Source: Auricularia sp. M13
Taxonomy: Eukaryota; Basidiomycota; Agaricomycetes; Auriculariales; Auriculariaceae
Assembly: GCA_037042915.1 (NCBI GenBank)
Contig: CM073203.1
Coordinates: 2,232,001 to 2,296,000, forward strand
Length of the DNA: 64,000 nucleotides
Reading direction: 5' to 3'
Shown here piece after piece: positions 22,306-32,792 of the stretch. A model generated the notes under the pieces. The model searched no databases. It saw only the letters and a list, made by a program, of their open reading frames with translations, and was not told the origin of the DNA. Each line of letters starts with the position of its first letter. The stretch's first letter is position 1. A program made the position numbers and the translations under genes.

Positions 22306-23678
22306 CTATAAGTTGCGACGGTAACAGAATACATTTGCACAAACGGTACCAACGCGGAATTCGTGCAGCTCGTGTATGAGTCCATCGATGGCAGGGGCTT
22401 CCAGCGAGAAACGGTCCGTACCGGTTCGACCGCTATCAGAAAACGATACGAGACAGAAATCGTCCTCCAGCAGTGTACGAAAAGCGAGCGGGCAGTTCCT
22501 GTCACATACGGAAAAAGAAAAGGCATTATCAGACGAGATTTTAAAGCCTCTCGCTCGGTACTTCAGGATCTGTGCAGCAATTGCGCGATCAGGTACGCGA
22601 GGATGGGTCGCCAAAGCGCGTTCGGCGAAGGTGTAACGTGGATAGAAGCAGCCAATGACGTCCGCACTGATAAAATTCTGCATGAGTGTGCTAGGAAAAG
22701 ATAGGACTGCGTCAAGGGCGAATGTGGAAGTACTGTACCCACGCGTCACATTACCACGTCACGGGTCACAGGCCCTTCGTGGTGTGGTAATAAAACGCGA
22801 TTGTCACGGGTCACAAACGGGTGGTGGTAATGTTTCCCACATGTCACAACATGTCCAAAGCTTCGAAATATGCCATTTTTTTGCTGCGCTGCGCGCAATA
22901 GGCCTTACTTACTATGCTATCTCATGTTATATATGATCATACTTCATCCTCTTTATTGGACTCTCACAGAGTCGCATTGTATGCTTAAAAATAGGATGAT
23001 TCTGCGCTGACGGTAGGTAAGGGTCACATGTCACAGACTGCTCGTGGTAATGTGTCCCCCATGTCACAGGTCGAAGGCCGTGGTAATGTGACGCGTGGGT
23101 ACAGTACTGGTGATGACTTCGATGCGATGTCCGTACTCCTTGTGAACGTAGCCCTGGATACGTTCAACACGTGGGCATACCGAAGTAAGAGCGATATGCA
23201 GTTGCTCGCGTTCCGGGCAGTTGTGCTGGACGTAACCCCAAGACGCGAGAGGACCTTCTAGATCCTTAACGAGTTATCAATACGGGTCTACACATTATGT
23301 CGCATATGTACTAACCACGTCGTTGGGAACCGCGATATCCAAGTCGGTGTAAGGGACCCAAGGGAGCAGAATATGGAGAGCAAAGGTGCCAGTAATAACC
23401 GCTCGTTTATCCCGGAGGAACGCGATGAGGGCATAAGCGTCGATACTGAAGCATGCGATATTCTTGATAACGCGCTGCCGCCGTTCATAATGAGCAACAC
23501 GAGCGAACAGTGAATTTGCTGGCGCGAAACGGCCGAGCTCGAGTAAACTGAGTTGTGCAGCCACCATGGCAAGAACATCTTCGTTCAGTTTGCTGCACGT
23601 GCGCTGAGTTACGGCGTATATAGAATACATAAAGCGGAATACTCACTCTGCGCTGGCAATAGGATCGGATAGCGACAT
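22306..23678 (-). pseudogene. Family 1 gene A: F-box-like plus nucleotidyltransferase-like protein, split by a MITE
   Basis: Exons 23678-23647, 23592-23316, then 23264 to 22306 with a MITE (22733-23104) inside. N-terminus MSLSDPIASAD leads into an F-box-like segment (KLNEDVLAMVAAQLSLLELG) and then ITGTFALHILLPWVPYTDLD, the GS-x(n)-DxD pattern of nucleotidyltransferase folds (here GT in place of GS), with a later acidic strand HRIEVIT. After the MITE the match to gene C resumes at once: ALDAVLSFPSTLMQNF, then a C-terminal C.N..C (VCANVFCYRRN). Removing the MITE and one copy of the target restores equal spacing to gene C, so the insertion is recent; as it stands a TGA within the MITE ends the frame. 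Possible rescue by splicing cannot be judged. It stands head to head with the family 2 gene D, starts 431 bp apart. Confidence 0.72.
22733..23104. mobile_element. MITE inserted in family 1 gene A, 372 bp
   Basis: Inverted ends CTGTACCCACGCGTCACATT and its complement, continuing ACCACG, flanked by TA at 22731-22732 and 23105-23106. Because the target was the palindrome AGTACT, duplications of 2, 4 or 6 bp fit equally well; TA is preferred by analogy with the other MITEs here. Inside are several copies of GTCACGGGTCACA- and GTGGTAATGT-like words in both orientations. No coding frame. Confidence 0.8.
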
Positions 23679-24109
23679 GTGGCCTATAAGATCGCGGTCA
23701 GTTGCGGGTCGTGGTACAGTGCATAGAACACACCCGTTCGTAGCGGTAGGGCGCTGATTACGATCTGCATAGCATAGGCAAGACAGCCATCAGGACCATC
23801 GTAAGTAACGCGATGCAGATCTGGAGTATGAAGAACATGCCTGCGTGGAAAAGCGCTGAATGGACGGTTTTTTTGCCAGCAGCACCAACGACGGTAACAA
23901 TGACGATGTCGACACTCAGCACTCAACAAGAACAGTCATGGGCCTTGGTATTTATACATTCGACTGAAACATCCGTGTCTGTGGGCGTCGCGCGGCCTTA
24001 GCACATCGCGGAATCGGAGGGAGGTCAAAGCAGCGGAATTTGCCGGTCAGGCTCTTGTTCGTGTCGGCACTTATACGTAGCGTGTTTCGCCGCAAGCAGC
24101 TGCACCACA

Positions 24110-24698
24110 ATGCATCCCTACGGCGCTCTCACTGCACAAAATTTCAAGGACATTACGAGGGATATCACTATGCAACATCATGTACGCCGCAAGGTCTGGA
24201 CGGCATCGACGTAGCTCACGTTAACAAGGATCAGAATTATCCGAAGATGGTTTCCGGTCTTTGGTTGGGTGCCGACACGGCGCGTCGGTCTATCATGATT
24301 CCGGTCGACTATGGGTCGCTACCTCCATACTGCGTTACTGACCTTTTGGTGCACTTGTGGATGGGCGGCGCACGCGCGTTCCGTGTCAATTCGCGCGTTT
24401 CATACCACAAGAGCACCACCGTCTACATCAACCCCTTCACGGGCTATCCCCTGGAGTCACCCTTCGTTATTTGCACGTTCGAGAAACGGCCGACTCGCCG
24501 CAACCGACTAATCCGCAAGTTGACGCGGCAGCTGTGCTACTGGTACGGCGACGTGCTCGTTGTTAAACAGGAATCACAGACGTCCACGATTCCCGTTTCG
24601 ATGACCGGCGACGACGAGGTGGTTGCTCTCAACATTGTGGCTCAGTGCGTCAGCATGTTGATAACCTGTTGTGACTGGTGCTAATCTGCAGCTCTTAG
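24110..24698 (+). CDS. Family 2 gene D: VP / W / GDVLVVK protein of unknown function
   Basis: Exons 24110-24193, about 24235-24644, 24692-24698; 166 aa. Exon 1 is 28 codons, exactly as in the paralogue at 30730. Motifs in order: IPVDYGS (VP motif), DLLVHLWMGG (W motif), NSRVSY, NPFTGYPLESPF, WYGDVLVVK and MTGDDEV. The last intron is phase 2 (GTGCGT..CTGCAG), as in all five members, leaving a 7-nt final exon; reading through it instead gives 13 more codons. The first intron would be 41 bp, short, so that junction is the weak point. No known family recognised; no signal peptide or membrane segment. Divergent neighbour: family 1 gene A. Confidence 0.68.
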
Positions 24699-25262
24699 TC
24701 TTATCCGCGTCGGCCAACTCAGCCAGCTGTAACGATATTGTGCTCCACTTCTTGCCATGTATTCATTTTTATAGTCGCAGCTGCTTAGCTTAAGCCATAA
24801 CCCGCTTTAAGACCTTAAGCACCCCATATAACGTCCTCTATTGGCTTCTTTAGTGTCCATGCCTTGCAAGACAGAATTCGCACGCGAATAATGCACAACA
24901 CGTCATTCGTCTGGCCTGGGCGTCACGCTTGCAAAACCTGGCTACCACATACTTAAGATACTGCAAGAGATGGCTGAAGGGTCGGGGGTACGTTGGCAAT
25001 GTACTGTTACGCACATGAGTAAATTCCGTAACTGGATCGGCACAGACTTCAGTAATGCGAGCGGAGTGTAGAATTCCAGTCTAGTTTACACGTGAGATGC
25101 CATGGATGGGTCACGTTACCCGAGTCCAAGTCAGTGCACGTGCACCGTACGCTAAAACTGTAGTGAGCGTGCTCACGCGCTTTGGGATTACGAAGAGGAA
25201 TAGTGATTTACAACGGAGGATATTTATGTACAAAGAACACATGAAGAACACGTACTTGTTCG
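24699..25262. other. Intergenic region between convergent genes D and B
   Basis: About 560 bp, no supported gene; the 3' flanks of gene D (+) and gene B (-). Confidence 0.5.
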
Positions 25263-26538
25263 TTAACAGGTGAAATGACGATCGATTACTACTACGTAAG
25301 ATTGGGCTGGAATGAGAAAGTGATCAGGACAAATGTAGCGGCATAAGTCATGGAATTCACTTACTATCTCGCATTTTCCGCAATTAACGTTGGTGCAAGG
25401 GATGCTGGCGCACCATTCGGTCAGAACAGGGAATTCTGCCGATGTCATATCGGACCACGTGGGCGAAAGGGGTACGAATAGGCAAGTTTCATCCCTTGTA
25501 ACGGACCGCACCAGTTGCGGGCATGCAGAACCGCAAGCAGTTCGACGACGTGAGTTTGATGAGACGAAGGTAATGCCGCGCTGTTCGTATTTGAGTTTAA
25601 CGTGAGTCGACACGTCACGTGACACCCAAGACTGGCCGATCCCGGTCATCTCCGGGAACATAACCAGAATGTTGTGCGCCGACATCCCATTACACACTAC
25701 CGAGCTGTGGAAGGTCGATAGCATAGCGATAGCGTCGGCTTCGGTGAATTCCACGACGTCGACATGTTTGTTGGCCGAGCGTTTGTAGAGCTTAAAAACG
25801 CGACGGGAGGAGAATGACGCGTCGTAGAAAATATGGGTCTGAAGGAGCTCATAGCCCTCCAGTTTGAAGTAGCGAAGCACTATCTGTGAGAAATAAGAAC
25901 GGTGTAAGACGCGTGTCCCCGGCACGCGCACCTGCAACGACCTGCTGCCGGGTGAGAAAGGGACAAAAATATCCAAATCGCCGGGGTGCCATGAGATTGG
26001 CTCGAGAAGGAACCACAGCAGAAAAGACCCGCTGAAAATTGCCCCGGTCAATAGCAGGACGCCTTGGAACTTGCGGAACGATCGGATGTAGTCTCGAAAG
26101 GCAGAGGATAGGTTTTGCACGAGTTTGGCTGTCGCGATACGGACAGCATTCACGCCACCGTTGCTATAGATGTGTCGGACGAGCGCGAGATTGTCATCGA
26201 AATGGGGAAGCTGCGACAGCTCTGCGTCGGACGTGACAGTGGTTCTTAGCTGGATATGAGTGCGAGAGTGAGACGCATACAAAAAGCGAGCAACGTACTC
26301 GTCGATAAGAAATCTCATCTCCGTGGACGGCGGAGATTCCGCATCCAGAATGGAGTCCGTGTCCCATTGTGGATCCGTAAAGGACATGTACCAGAAGCGC
26401 TTATCGCCTTGCGAGATTGATGAGACGTCGAACTTCGTAGATTAAAACCGTGTCACGAGGGTGCGTGATTTTGTTCACCTTGTACGCCGGTAGATCCTCG
26501 AAATCCACCGCTGTGAAGTCCCGCGAAGCGCCAGACAT
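25263..26538 (-). CDS. Family 1 gene B: nucleotidyltransferase-like protein of unknown function
   Basis: Exons 26538-26479, 26432-25932, 25883-25263; 393 aa. Exon 1 encodes MSGASRDFTAVDFEDLPAYK; the 46-bp intron restores the frame to FDVSSISQGDKRFWYMSFTD. Central signature: LLLTGAIFSGSFLLWFL, then HPGDLDIFVPF (DxD) and later KHVDVVEF, the three acidic positions expected of a polymerase-beta-like nucleotidyltransferase fold (family knowledge; activity not shown). AIAMLSTFHSSVVCNGMSA parallels the segment after the third acidic residue in genes A and C. C-terminal cysteines (C.SIPCTNVNCGKC) could bind zinc. The second intron (25931-25884) is 48 bp and free of stops, so the unspliced reading is also open; genes A and C have an intron at the same place. 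No F-box is obvious here. TATAAATT lies at 26592-26599. Confidence 0.72.
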
Positions 26539-26675
26539 TCTTATGCAAGAGTAAGGGATGATCTGCGTGTGCTGCCTTCCTTAGGCACGTCAATTTATAG
26601 GAGGAATGGAACAAGGCGCACAATGATGTTTTAGAGCATGGACGCTCGCTGAATCATGAGAGGACCCCTAGAAAA

Positions 26676-26945
26676 CCGTGCGCAGGGTCCGTGCGCATCC
26701 GTGCGCAAGAATATCCGTGCGCAGAACTTCCGTGCGCAGGGTTAGAACTTTCGTGCGCATGAGTTTAACTTTTGTGCGCAGGGTCCAAATGTCCGTGCGC
26801 ACTTTTAAAAATCCGTGCGCAGGGTCCTGGTCATCCGTGCGCATGAAATGTGCTTTCGTGCGCAATTTTCACAATCCGTGCGCAGGCTCCTGATATCCGT
26901 GCGCAGTTTTCACAATCCGTGCGCAAAGTACAAAATCCGTGCGCA
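26676..26945 (+). repeat. Array 1 of a TCCGTGCGCA repeat, about 15 copies
   Basis: The core GTGCGCA, usually TCCGTGCGCA, recurs 15 times on the same strand with variable 8-12 bp spacers. After the irregular first copies the step is 19-22 bp, close to two helical turns. Core variants TTCGTGCGCA and TTTGTGCGCA occur. Spacers resemble some of array 2 (GGGTCC, TGTGAAAAA). Confidence 0.85.
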
Positions 26946-28751
26946 GTGTGAAAAACATCAAAAATCTTTTGAAGATGTATATCATAGATGTATTTATGGC
27001 ACTGTGTGCATTAATAGAGGTGCACATCTCTAGTGTCAAGTATTTTAGATAAACTACTGTGCTACATGATTTGTTCGAAATTTCACTTCCACGTTAGTAC
27101 AGGATCAGAAATATTCAGCCAGCATGTTGGTTTGTGTTCTAAGCTGATTTCCTGAAGAGGCTCTAAGTAGGTACTCATAACTCAAAAGATGTTACCCTCA
27201 TACAGTTATGTTATGTTAGGTTAGATTAAGCTTGCTAAGGTCAGAACTTATGTTATTTTGGTTCATGAATTCAGGAGTAATATCCTTTGCAGCCTGAGTA
27301 ACCATGATTCACTCATCTACTAATAGATTCTAAGCCCTGATCCCAGTTTGGTCAAAAAATCTCAAATGAATTGTCTGGGTCAAGGAGAGACGAGACACGT
27401 GTTTTGGGCCGTGTGTTGCGGTCATCACGGCCGTCGCAAGCTCTGTCCGTTCGTCCGCGGGTTTTACGCCGCTTCGCCGAGCGTTCGGTCGCTGCTGCAT
27501 ACAGTCGGCGCACTGTTTACCCTCGGACGGAGACTCGGCCAGGGTTATACGCCTCGGGCTGTTCAACTCGGGATATGATCTGCACGCCGCTCTCTACCCA
27601 CCCAGAGGGTGAGACGACCTCGGTGCATACCCCAATTCGGCTCGGTGGAGGCTTCCTACCCTCGGACCAAGGTTCGGCAGCTCTCCCCTCGCTGTATGCG
27701 TCGGATATGGGTGTTGTGGTGCTCGGGACAGGCTCCAGGACCACCCTTCTGACCTCGGGCGGACTCGGTGGGTCACCCTGAACAACCTCGGAGGGTCGGG
27801 AACGCCTCTATTGGACTCCTCGTTGGTGCGATACCCCTCGGATGGATAATAGGCCAGTTATCATCGCCTGGTACAAGCTCGGCTACATCCTCGGACCCTC
27901 GGCCCATGGCCTCAGCAGCTCGGCGCTCTCCCTGTGCACTCGGGAGGTGCTCTCCTTCTCGGTCCGTGCCCCCGGTGGGAGTGTGCGCGGATAGCATACC
28001 TCGGCATCTTCGCCCTGTCTCGGATCAGGTTCGATTGGAGGTGTGGTAGGGTGTTGGCATCTTGGGAGACGATGGTGGATGGACCCTTTAGCTCCGGGAT
28101 CACTCTGGACCGGATCAGCGGACCTTGGGGATGGGTATATAGGTTGTAGGGTGTAGATGCGTGTACCCTAGGTTTGGTCTGGTCAATTGTACCGCTTGTC
28201 CGTTCTTCCTCGTCTCTCTCTCCTCTCTTGGGCGTCGGTCTCGGCGAGTGACGAGCGCTCTGCCGTGACACCGTGGAGTGGACCTGGAACAAGCCAAAGT
28301 TTGCTGTGTCTGCTCCACCACCTCTGTACCACAGAGGTGCTCACTTTCCTGCATCACACCACCATCCCGTCCCTTCAGATCTTCTTGTTGATTAGATGGG
28401 TTCCAACCTCATCCTCACCATGCCATCTCACAGAGGGACTTGCACGCCCACACCATATTATACTCAAGTTGCTAAGATGTATTTTCTGTAGTTTGGACTA
28501 GTGGTTAACATGTACATGTTCTTAATGGATTCGAAACACCCTCAGTTCAAATCCAGTCATAGACATCCATTTTGTGGCACTCTACCTGTGTTTACTACAT
28601 TCTGTAGTGTATTAACAAACTGTACTTGAGCGTCAATTGCAACAAGACTTATGGAAATTGTTGGTGTTTGTTAATGAACTTCAATGAGTTCAATCAAGTC
28701 GCCTAAATGTGCCAAAGTGAAAAAAATAATGCAGTTGTGCTTTATACAGAA
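26946..28751. other. Gene-free segment between the two repeat arrays, with a CTCGG-rich block
   Basis: First an AT-rich stretch (about 26950-27340), then about 27400-28000 packed with CTCGG words in both coding strands of several open frames, then a possible promoter with TATATAGG at about 28136. No frame looks like a conserved protein. The CTCGG block plus TATATAGG and CCCTAGGTTTGG recall the sequence near 50.88-50.95 kb, so it may be part of an old LTR; I cannot find matching ends. A hairpin CACCTCTGTACCACAGAGGTG lies at about 28319. Confidence 0.4.
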
Positions 28752-29000
28752 TCCGTGCGCAACACACAAAATCCGTGCGCAGTGTAAGCATGTCCGTGCG
28801 CATGTCTACCATGTCCGTGCGCATGATTCTAACATCCGTGCGCAGGGTCCAAAATGTCGTGCGCACAAAATCACAATCCGTGCGCAGTCCTCCTTCATCC
28901 GTGCGCACAGATTTACAATCCGTGCGCATGATTTCAACGTTCGTGCGCAGTGTGAAAAATCCGTGCGCAGTCCGTGCGCATCCGTGCGCAACGTGCGCAA
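28752..29000 (+). repeat. Array 2 of the TCCGTGCGCA repeat, about 14 copies
   Basis: Same unit and orientation as array 1, step 20-22 bp for most of the array, ending in a run where copies abut. Shared spacers with array 1 show common origin. One or two copies in the opposite orientation (TGCGCACGGA) sit at about 29168. Confidence 0.85.
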
Positions 29001-29496
29001 CATGCGCGCGGAACTTGAAACCAGTAATTTGACAATATCTTGGCCAGTTTTTAAGGTTTGATAGGTTTGTGCACACAGACATGTGCGGGTAGGTGTAAGC
29101 TACTGGAATGACCTTCAACAATCATTCTAGGATGTCTGAACAGTCTTCTAGGGCAGGATTACTGCTGCGCACGGACCTCGCGCACGTGCGCACGGTTTTC
29201 TTGTGACCCATCATGAGAGCGAGACATGCCGCTGGCCCTAGCGGCTTTTGTTCACGAACATGCTTTTCGGATCGTCGAACAGGAGAAACACGCTCTGCCA
29301 GCGAAGGGCAATAGCATTGCACTCCATGTTGTACGTGTCAGACGCATGCACGGCTTGCATCCCATATTATTCGCAGTCGTTTGCGCTCCAGCGGAAGCCG
29401 GAGCGAAGCAGTTGCAGTTTAGGTCATAGCAGTGTATTGTTCGAAGTGCTATGGCGTAAAATATTAGCGAAACATAGACAATGGCGCGGTCCAAGG
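29001..29496. other. Intergenic region downstream of family 1 gene C
   Basis: About 500 bp without a supported gene; contains reverse-oriented TGCGCACGG words at about 29168-29195. Confidence 0.5.
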
Positions 29497-30573
29497 TCAC
29501 GAGACGTTTCTACGCGCACAGTGTTGATTATCGCACCAGGAACCGACTCGGAACTCCCTATTCTCCTCCATCTCCAGCAGCCACAGTCGATCAGCGGGCA
29601 GAGTAATCCCGACGTCCTTGGAGCAGTCGGCAAAGTCGGAGTGTCGCACGATGCATACGCGCGCGTCATGAATGGTGCGGAACTGAAGAGGACATAACCG
29701 TCCACAGGGACGGCCCAGAGACCGGATGGACGACGTCAGAGTAAATCCGCGCCGTCGATACTTGACTAGCTGGGATGCGAAGGCGCGAGTTGGTATGGCT
29801 CTTGAAACCACTACGGCGCATCGGTCGAACGTGAACCAGGGGTAAAACGAGCCGATGAAGTCTGCCGTCACAAAATTCTGCATGAGCGTCGAGGGATGCG
29901 AAAGAACGGCGTCCAACGCGTAGGGGGTAACGCTCTCAATGACCTCGATGCGACGGCCGTCCGTAGTTCGTGTGAAGGACCCGATGGTGTGGATCATGCA
30001 GCTGCGCAACTGAAAAAGGCGAGTATGTAACGCTTGTCGTTCTTTGTCGAGGTCTTTGATGTATCCCAGATGATCCAGTTTCGCGTAGAGACTCTATCAT
30101 ATAGTCAGAAAGGGAGGGGACACTAGGTTCTATACACGTGCTTGCGCGTCTTGCCCCATCGGAACTGCGAGATCGAGATCGCTTGGCTCGAAATCCGGCC
30201 CTACACAGATGTTTAAAGCCGTAGAGCCAGTGATAACGACGCTATGTTCTTCCATGAAGTCCAGGAATGTCGGCACATCGTCGCCCGGACAAGTCGTGAA
30301 GACGTAGGGGCGGAGAGCACGCCTAACGCGCAAACGACGCTCGTTATGCGCAGTTATAGCGAAGGCCGCGCAGACGCGCGCGAGAATAGCGATACTCTTC
30401 AGGTCGCAGAGTTGCATTATACGGGCTACAATGTCGATGGGGATCGCGCAAGTTGGCATTCTGCAACGGTCGTCAATACGATTTGCATTCAGCCTTGTTA
30501 TTCGCCCACCTGTATATGGCGTAGAAGGGTGCAAGATACGTGTTGGCAATAGCCCGCTCCCTTGCGAGGCCAT
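29497..30573 (-). CDS. Family 1 gene C: F-box-like plus nucleotidyltransferase-like protein
   Basis: Exons 30573-30136 and 30093-29497; 344 aa if the first ATG is used, 306 aa from the ATG at 30459, where the similarity to the F-box begins (CAIPIDIVARIMQLCDLKSI). Then VVITGSTALNICVG and PSDLDLAVPM (GS..DxD), a 42-bp intron at the same place as in genes A and B, RRIEVIES (third acidic position), ALDAVLSHPSTLMQNF, FYPWFTF and the C-terminal FRVGSWCDNQHCARRN. No frame damage, so this is the best intact member. Function unknown: F-box would suggest an SCF ubiquitin-ligase link and the fold nucleotide transfer, both inferences. Head to head with the family 2 gene at 30730. Confidence 0.75.
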
Positions 30574-30578
30574 CGTCC

Positions 30579-30586
30579 TATATATG
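30579..30586 (+). promoter_or_regulatory. TATA-like box in the divergent promoter between gene C and its family 2 partner
   Basis: TATATATG, about 145 bp before the plus-strand ATG at 30730. If gene C starts at 30573 it overlaps nothing and the two starts are 156 bp apart; if at 30459, 270 bp. Confidence 0.45.
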
Positions 30587-30729
30587 CGCTTGAAACAAGG
30601 TGCCTGAAGCAGAGCGTTGGCCGAGGCGATGACCTCGTCCGGTCCGGGAGTAATCGGAGTGCGGGAGTTACCGGCCCTGAGCCGTCGCCCTCCGTCGCAG
30701 GCTCTGTTTCACATCCTCCGCACACAAGC

Positions 30730-31355
30730 ATGACTACTGCGTTGCTCTGGGACTCCGTCCGCAATGGGGAGAACTTTCCTAGAGTATATCTCAATATTGT
30801 CACACAGCATAGAGTGAGTTGGCGAACATGGCATCCGTTCAGTCGCCATGACGGCTCACCCGCCCAGCAGCTTCAACGCTTCCCGGCCATCAGACATGGA
30901 ACATGGCTAGGGACAGAGTGTGCCGATATCGCAGTGGCTAATGTGCCAATCGATTACGGCTCTCGCGCGCCTTTCGTCGTGGAAGATCTCTACGTTCACG
31001 TGTGGTTCAACGGGGGTCTCGCGACAGAAACCAACAGCCGCATCCAACTGTATCAGACATTCATCATTACGCACGATCCTTTCACGTCTGAGCGCTTAGC
31101 TGAGGCTTTTGCTATATTCTCTTACAAACGCGTGACCGGTAGCCACAACCACCATATAGAGGAGCCTGGTGTCACTTGGTACGGCGACATGCTTATCATG
31201 ATGATTGATGCTGGGGAGGTGGTCGATATGGACGTGGATAAGGTGGAATATGTGTTAGATATCATCGCGGAGTACGTATACCGGGCACGCTAGGAACGCT
31301 CACTGACACCGTCCGCAGACTCATCCGCACGGGTGTTCTGACGCAGGAGACTTAG
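30730..31355 (+). CDS. Family 2 gene C': VP / W / GDMLIMM protein of unknown function
   Basis: Exons 30730-30813, 30871-31271, 31319-31355; 173 aa. Exon 1 is 28 codons ending QHR, as in gene D (QHH context). Motifs: NVPIDYGS, DLYVHVWFNGG, NSRIQLYQ, HDPFTSERL, WYGDMLIMM, then an acidic stretch and LDIIAELIRTG after the phase-2 intron shared by the family. The acceptor of intron 1 may be one codon earlier (30868). A longer open frame reaching back to 30562 is disregarded, because exon 1 alone matches gene D. No known domain recognised. Confidence 0.74.
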
Positions 31356-32041
31356 TCTACATAATCACGTCCTAGGGCATTATGTATCCCAACTCGTATT
31401 TCATTCCTTTACATATTATATACCGGTGTGTATTGCAATGATGAATGACGGAAGCCCATTCCGGTCCAGCAGAGAGTGTCACACTATGGTCCTGGAACTT
31501 GGACAGCGAATCATCGCCTCTGCGTCCGAGGTCTTCGTTACCTTGTCGAGCTTATCCGCTTGACCGGCACCTCAGGCTGATATATATAAGTAATCACATA
31601 GATAGCCTTCTATCATATGTATGATATGGCCTAGAGGCCTGGTTTGTCGTTTCCGGGACCCGCTGGTTTTTCAGGCTCTTTTTACTATGTGTGTTTCCAG
31701 AAACGTGGTGATTGCCGTGGTTTCCAGGTCATGCTCGCGCCCACCATATGCTTTCCTATCTTTCCCGTTGAGGGTACCCATTTATTTTTATGGGCAAGGC
31801 GTTTCCAGCAAGTTCTTCGCTGCTTTCCCGTTGAGCGTCGTTCCCCTTCTTTGTTATTTTTGTGCTGATGGACCTGTGTGGTGAAAGGAGACTGCATCGC
31901 TGTCTCTTACCGCTACTATCGCCTAACCCTGCAACTTATGCGAGGGCGCCCACGGATTCATGCGGACGGCCGCGCACGCAAGCGCGCTTATTATGAGCGG
32001 TACTGTTTGCCACTTTCCGTATATCCGATGCACTCAGCGGC
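31356..32041. other. Intergenic region with a TTTCCAGAAAC motif
   Basis: About 685 bp without a supported gene. TTTCCAGAAAC at 31694-31704 belongs to the dispersed TTTCYRGAAA set. A 87-codon frame at 31621-31884 is hydrophobic but has no ATG context, intron support or motif. Confidence 0.45.
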
Positions 32042-32676
32042 ATGCTTCTTTTAAGTCACGCTGAGAGTGAGCGCGAGAAGGCCCGCGAGCGATGGCACAA
32101 AAGAAAGCACAGGCCGGATGCGGACACTCAGAGGGCCTTGAAGGCTGGACAGGATGAGAAACATTCGCAGCTGGCAGCCATTCTACCGGCGACCGCCAGG
32201 GTACGTTTGGTCTCAAATCATTTCTCGTTGCTGATGCACCTCAGGTCTTGGGCAAGAGCATGTTGCTCAAGCCACGAATCTCCCTTCTCCAGGTGCACGA
32301 CAGCCTCACTGCCGATCTCAACGGCTGGCGCGTCAGAGCAACCGATCAGGCCGAGTTCGATGCGCTCACAAATACGGCTCTCAATCTTCTCGCACTAGGG
32401 ACTGCCGCAGAGGACATAGAGATCACTTTCGAGCGTGGCCGGACGGTGATAGCTGCCATCGTTGAGCTAACGGGCGCTGCGGAAAGGCTGGCGTGGAAGC
32501 AATCTCCCGAACATGCCGTGGAGGAAGACTCTGTCTGGCACCAGCTCGGTGCACTGGAGCACAGGGCACAACAGCTTGGATGCGCTCTTGATGAGCTTTC
32601 GATTCTCGCTCGGGAGGGACCTGATGTGCTGCGGGAGAACGCCCAGACCGAAACGCTTATGTGGCATAGCCTGTAG
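32042..32676 (+). CDS. Unknown helical protein
   Basis: Exons 32042-32200 and 32245-32676; 196 aa. N-terminus highly charged (ESEREKARERWHKRKHR), the rest alpha-helical and Ala/Leu/Glu-rich with likely coiled coils (WHQLGALEHRAQQLGCALDE). One 44-bp intron with GTACGT and CTCAG borders keeps the frame. No family recognised. It lies beside the gene at 32793-33965 on the opposite strand; the 3' ends face each other. Confidence 0.55.
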
Positions 32677-32792
32677 CTCGTCTTGCCCAATGGAGTTGCC
32701 ATACTTTCATCTCACAGTTCAACTCACAGACCGGAAACAATCTCACAGGCGTGCAGAGAAGTCACAAACATGCAAAAAGAACGCGCATCTAT

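Noticed and set aside
28319-28340. Transcription terminator at the CACCTCTG/CAGAGGTG hairpin
   Set aside because: A hairpin with no T-run and no adjacent gene; rho-independent termination does not apply to this nuclear genome.
26676-29000. CRISPR array
   Set aside because: The repeat core is about 10 bp and the spacers 8-12 bp, far too short; no cas-like gene; the host is a eukaryote.
30562-31293. Longer N-terminus for gene C' starting at 30562
   Set aside because: It would overlap the start of gene C, runs across the TATA box and lacks similarity to gene D, whereas the ATG at 30730 gives the same 28-codon first exon as in gene D.
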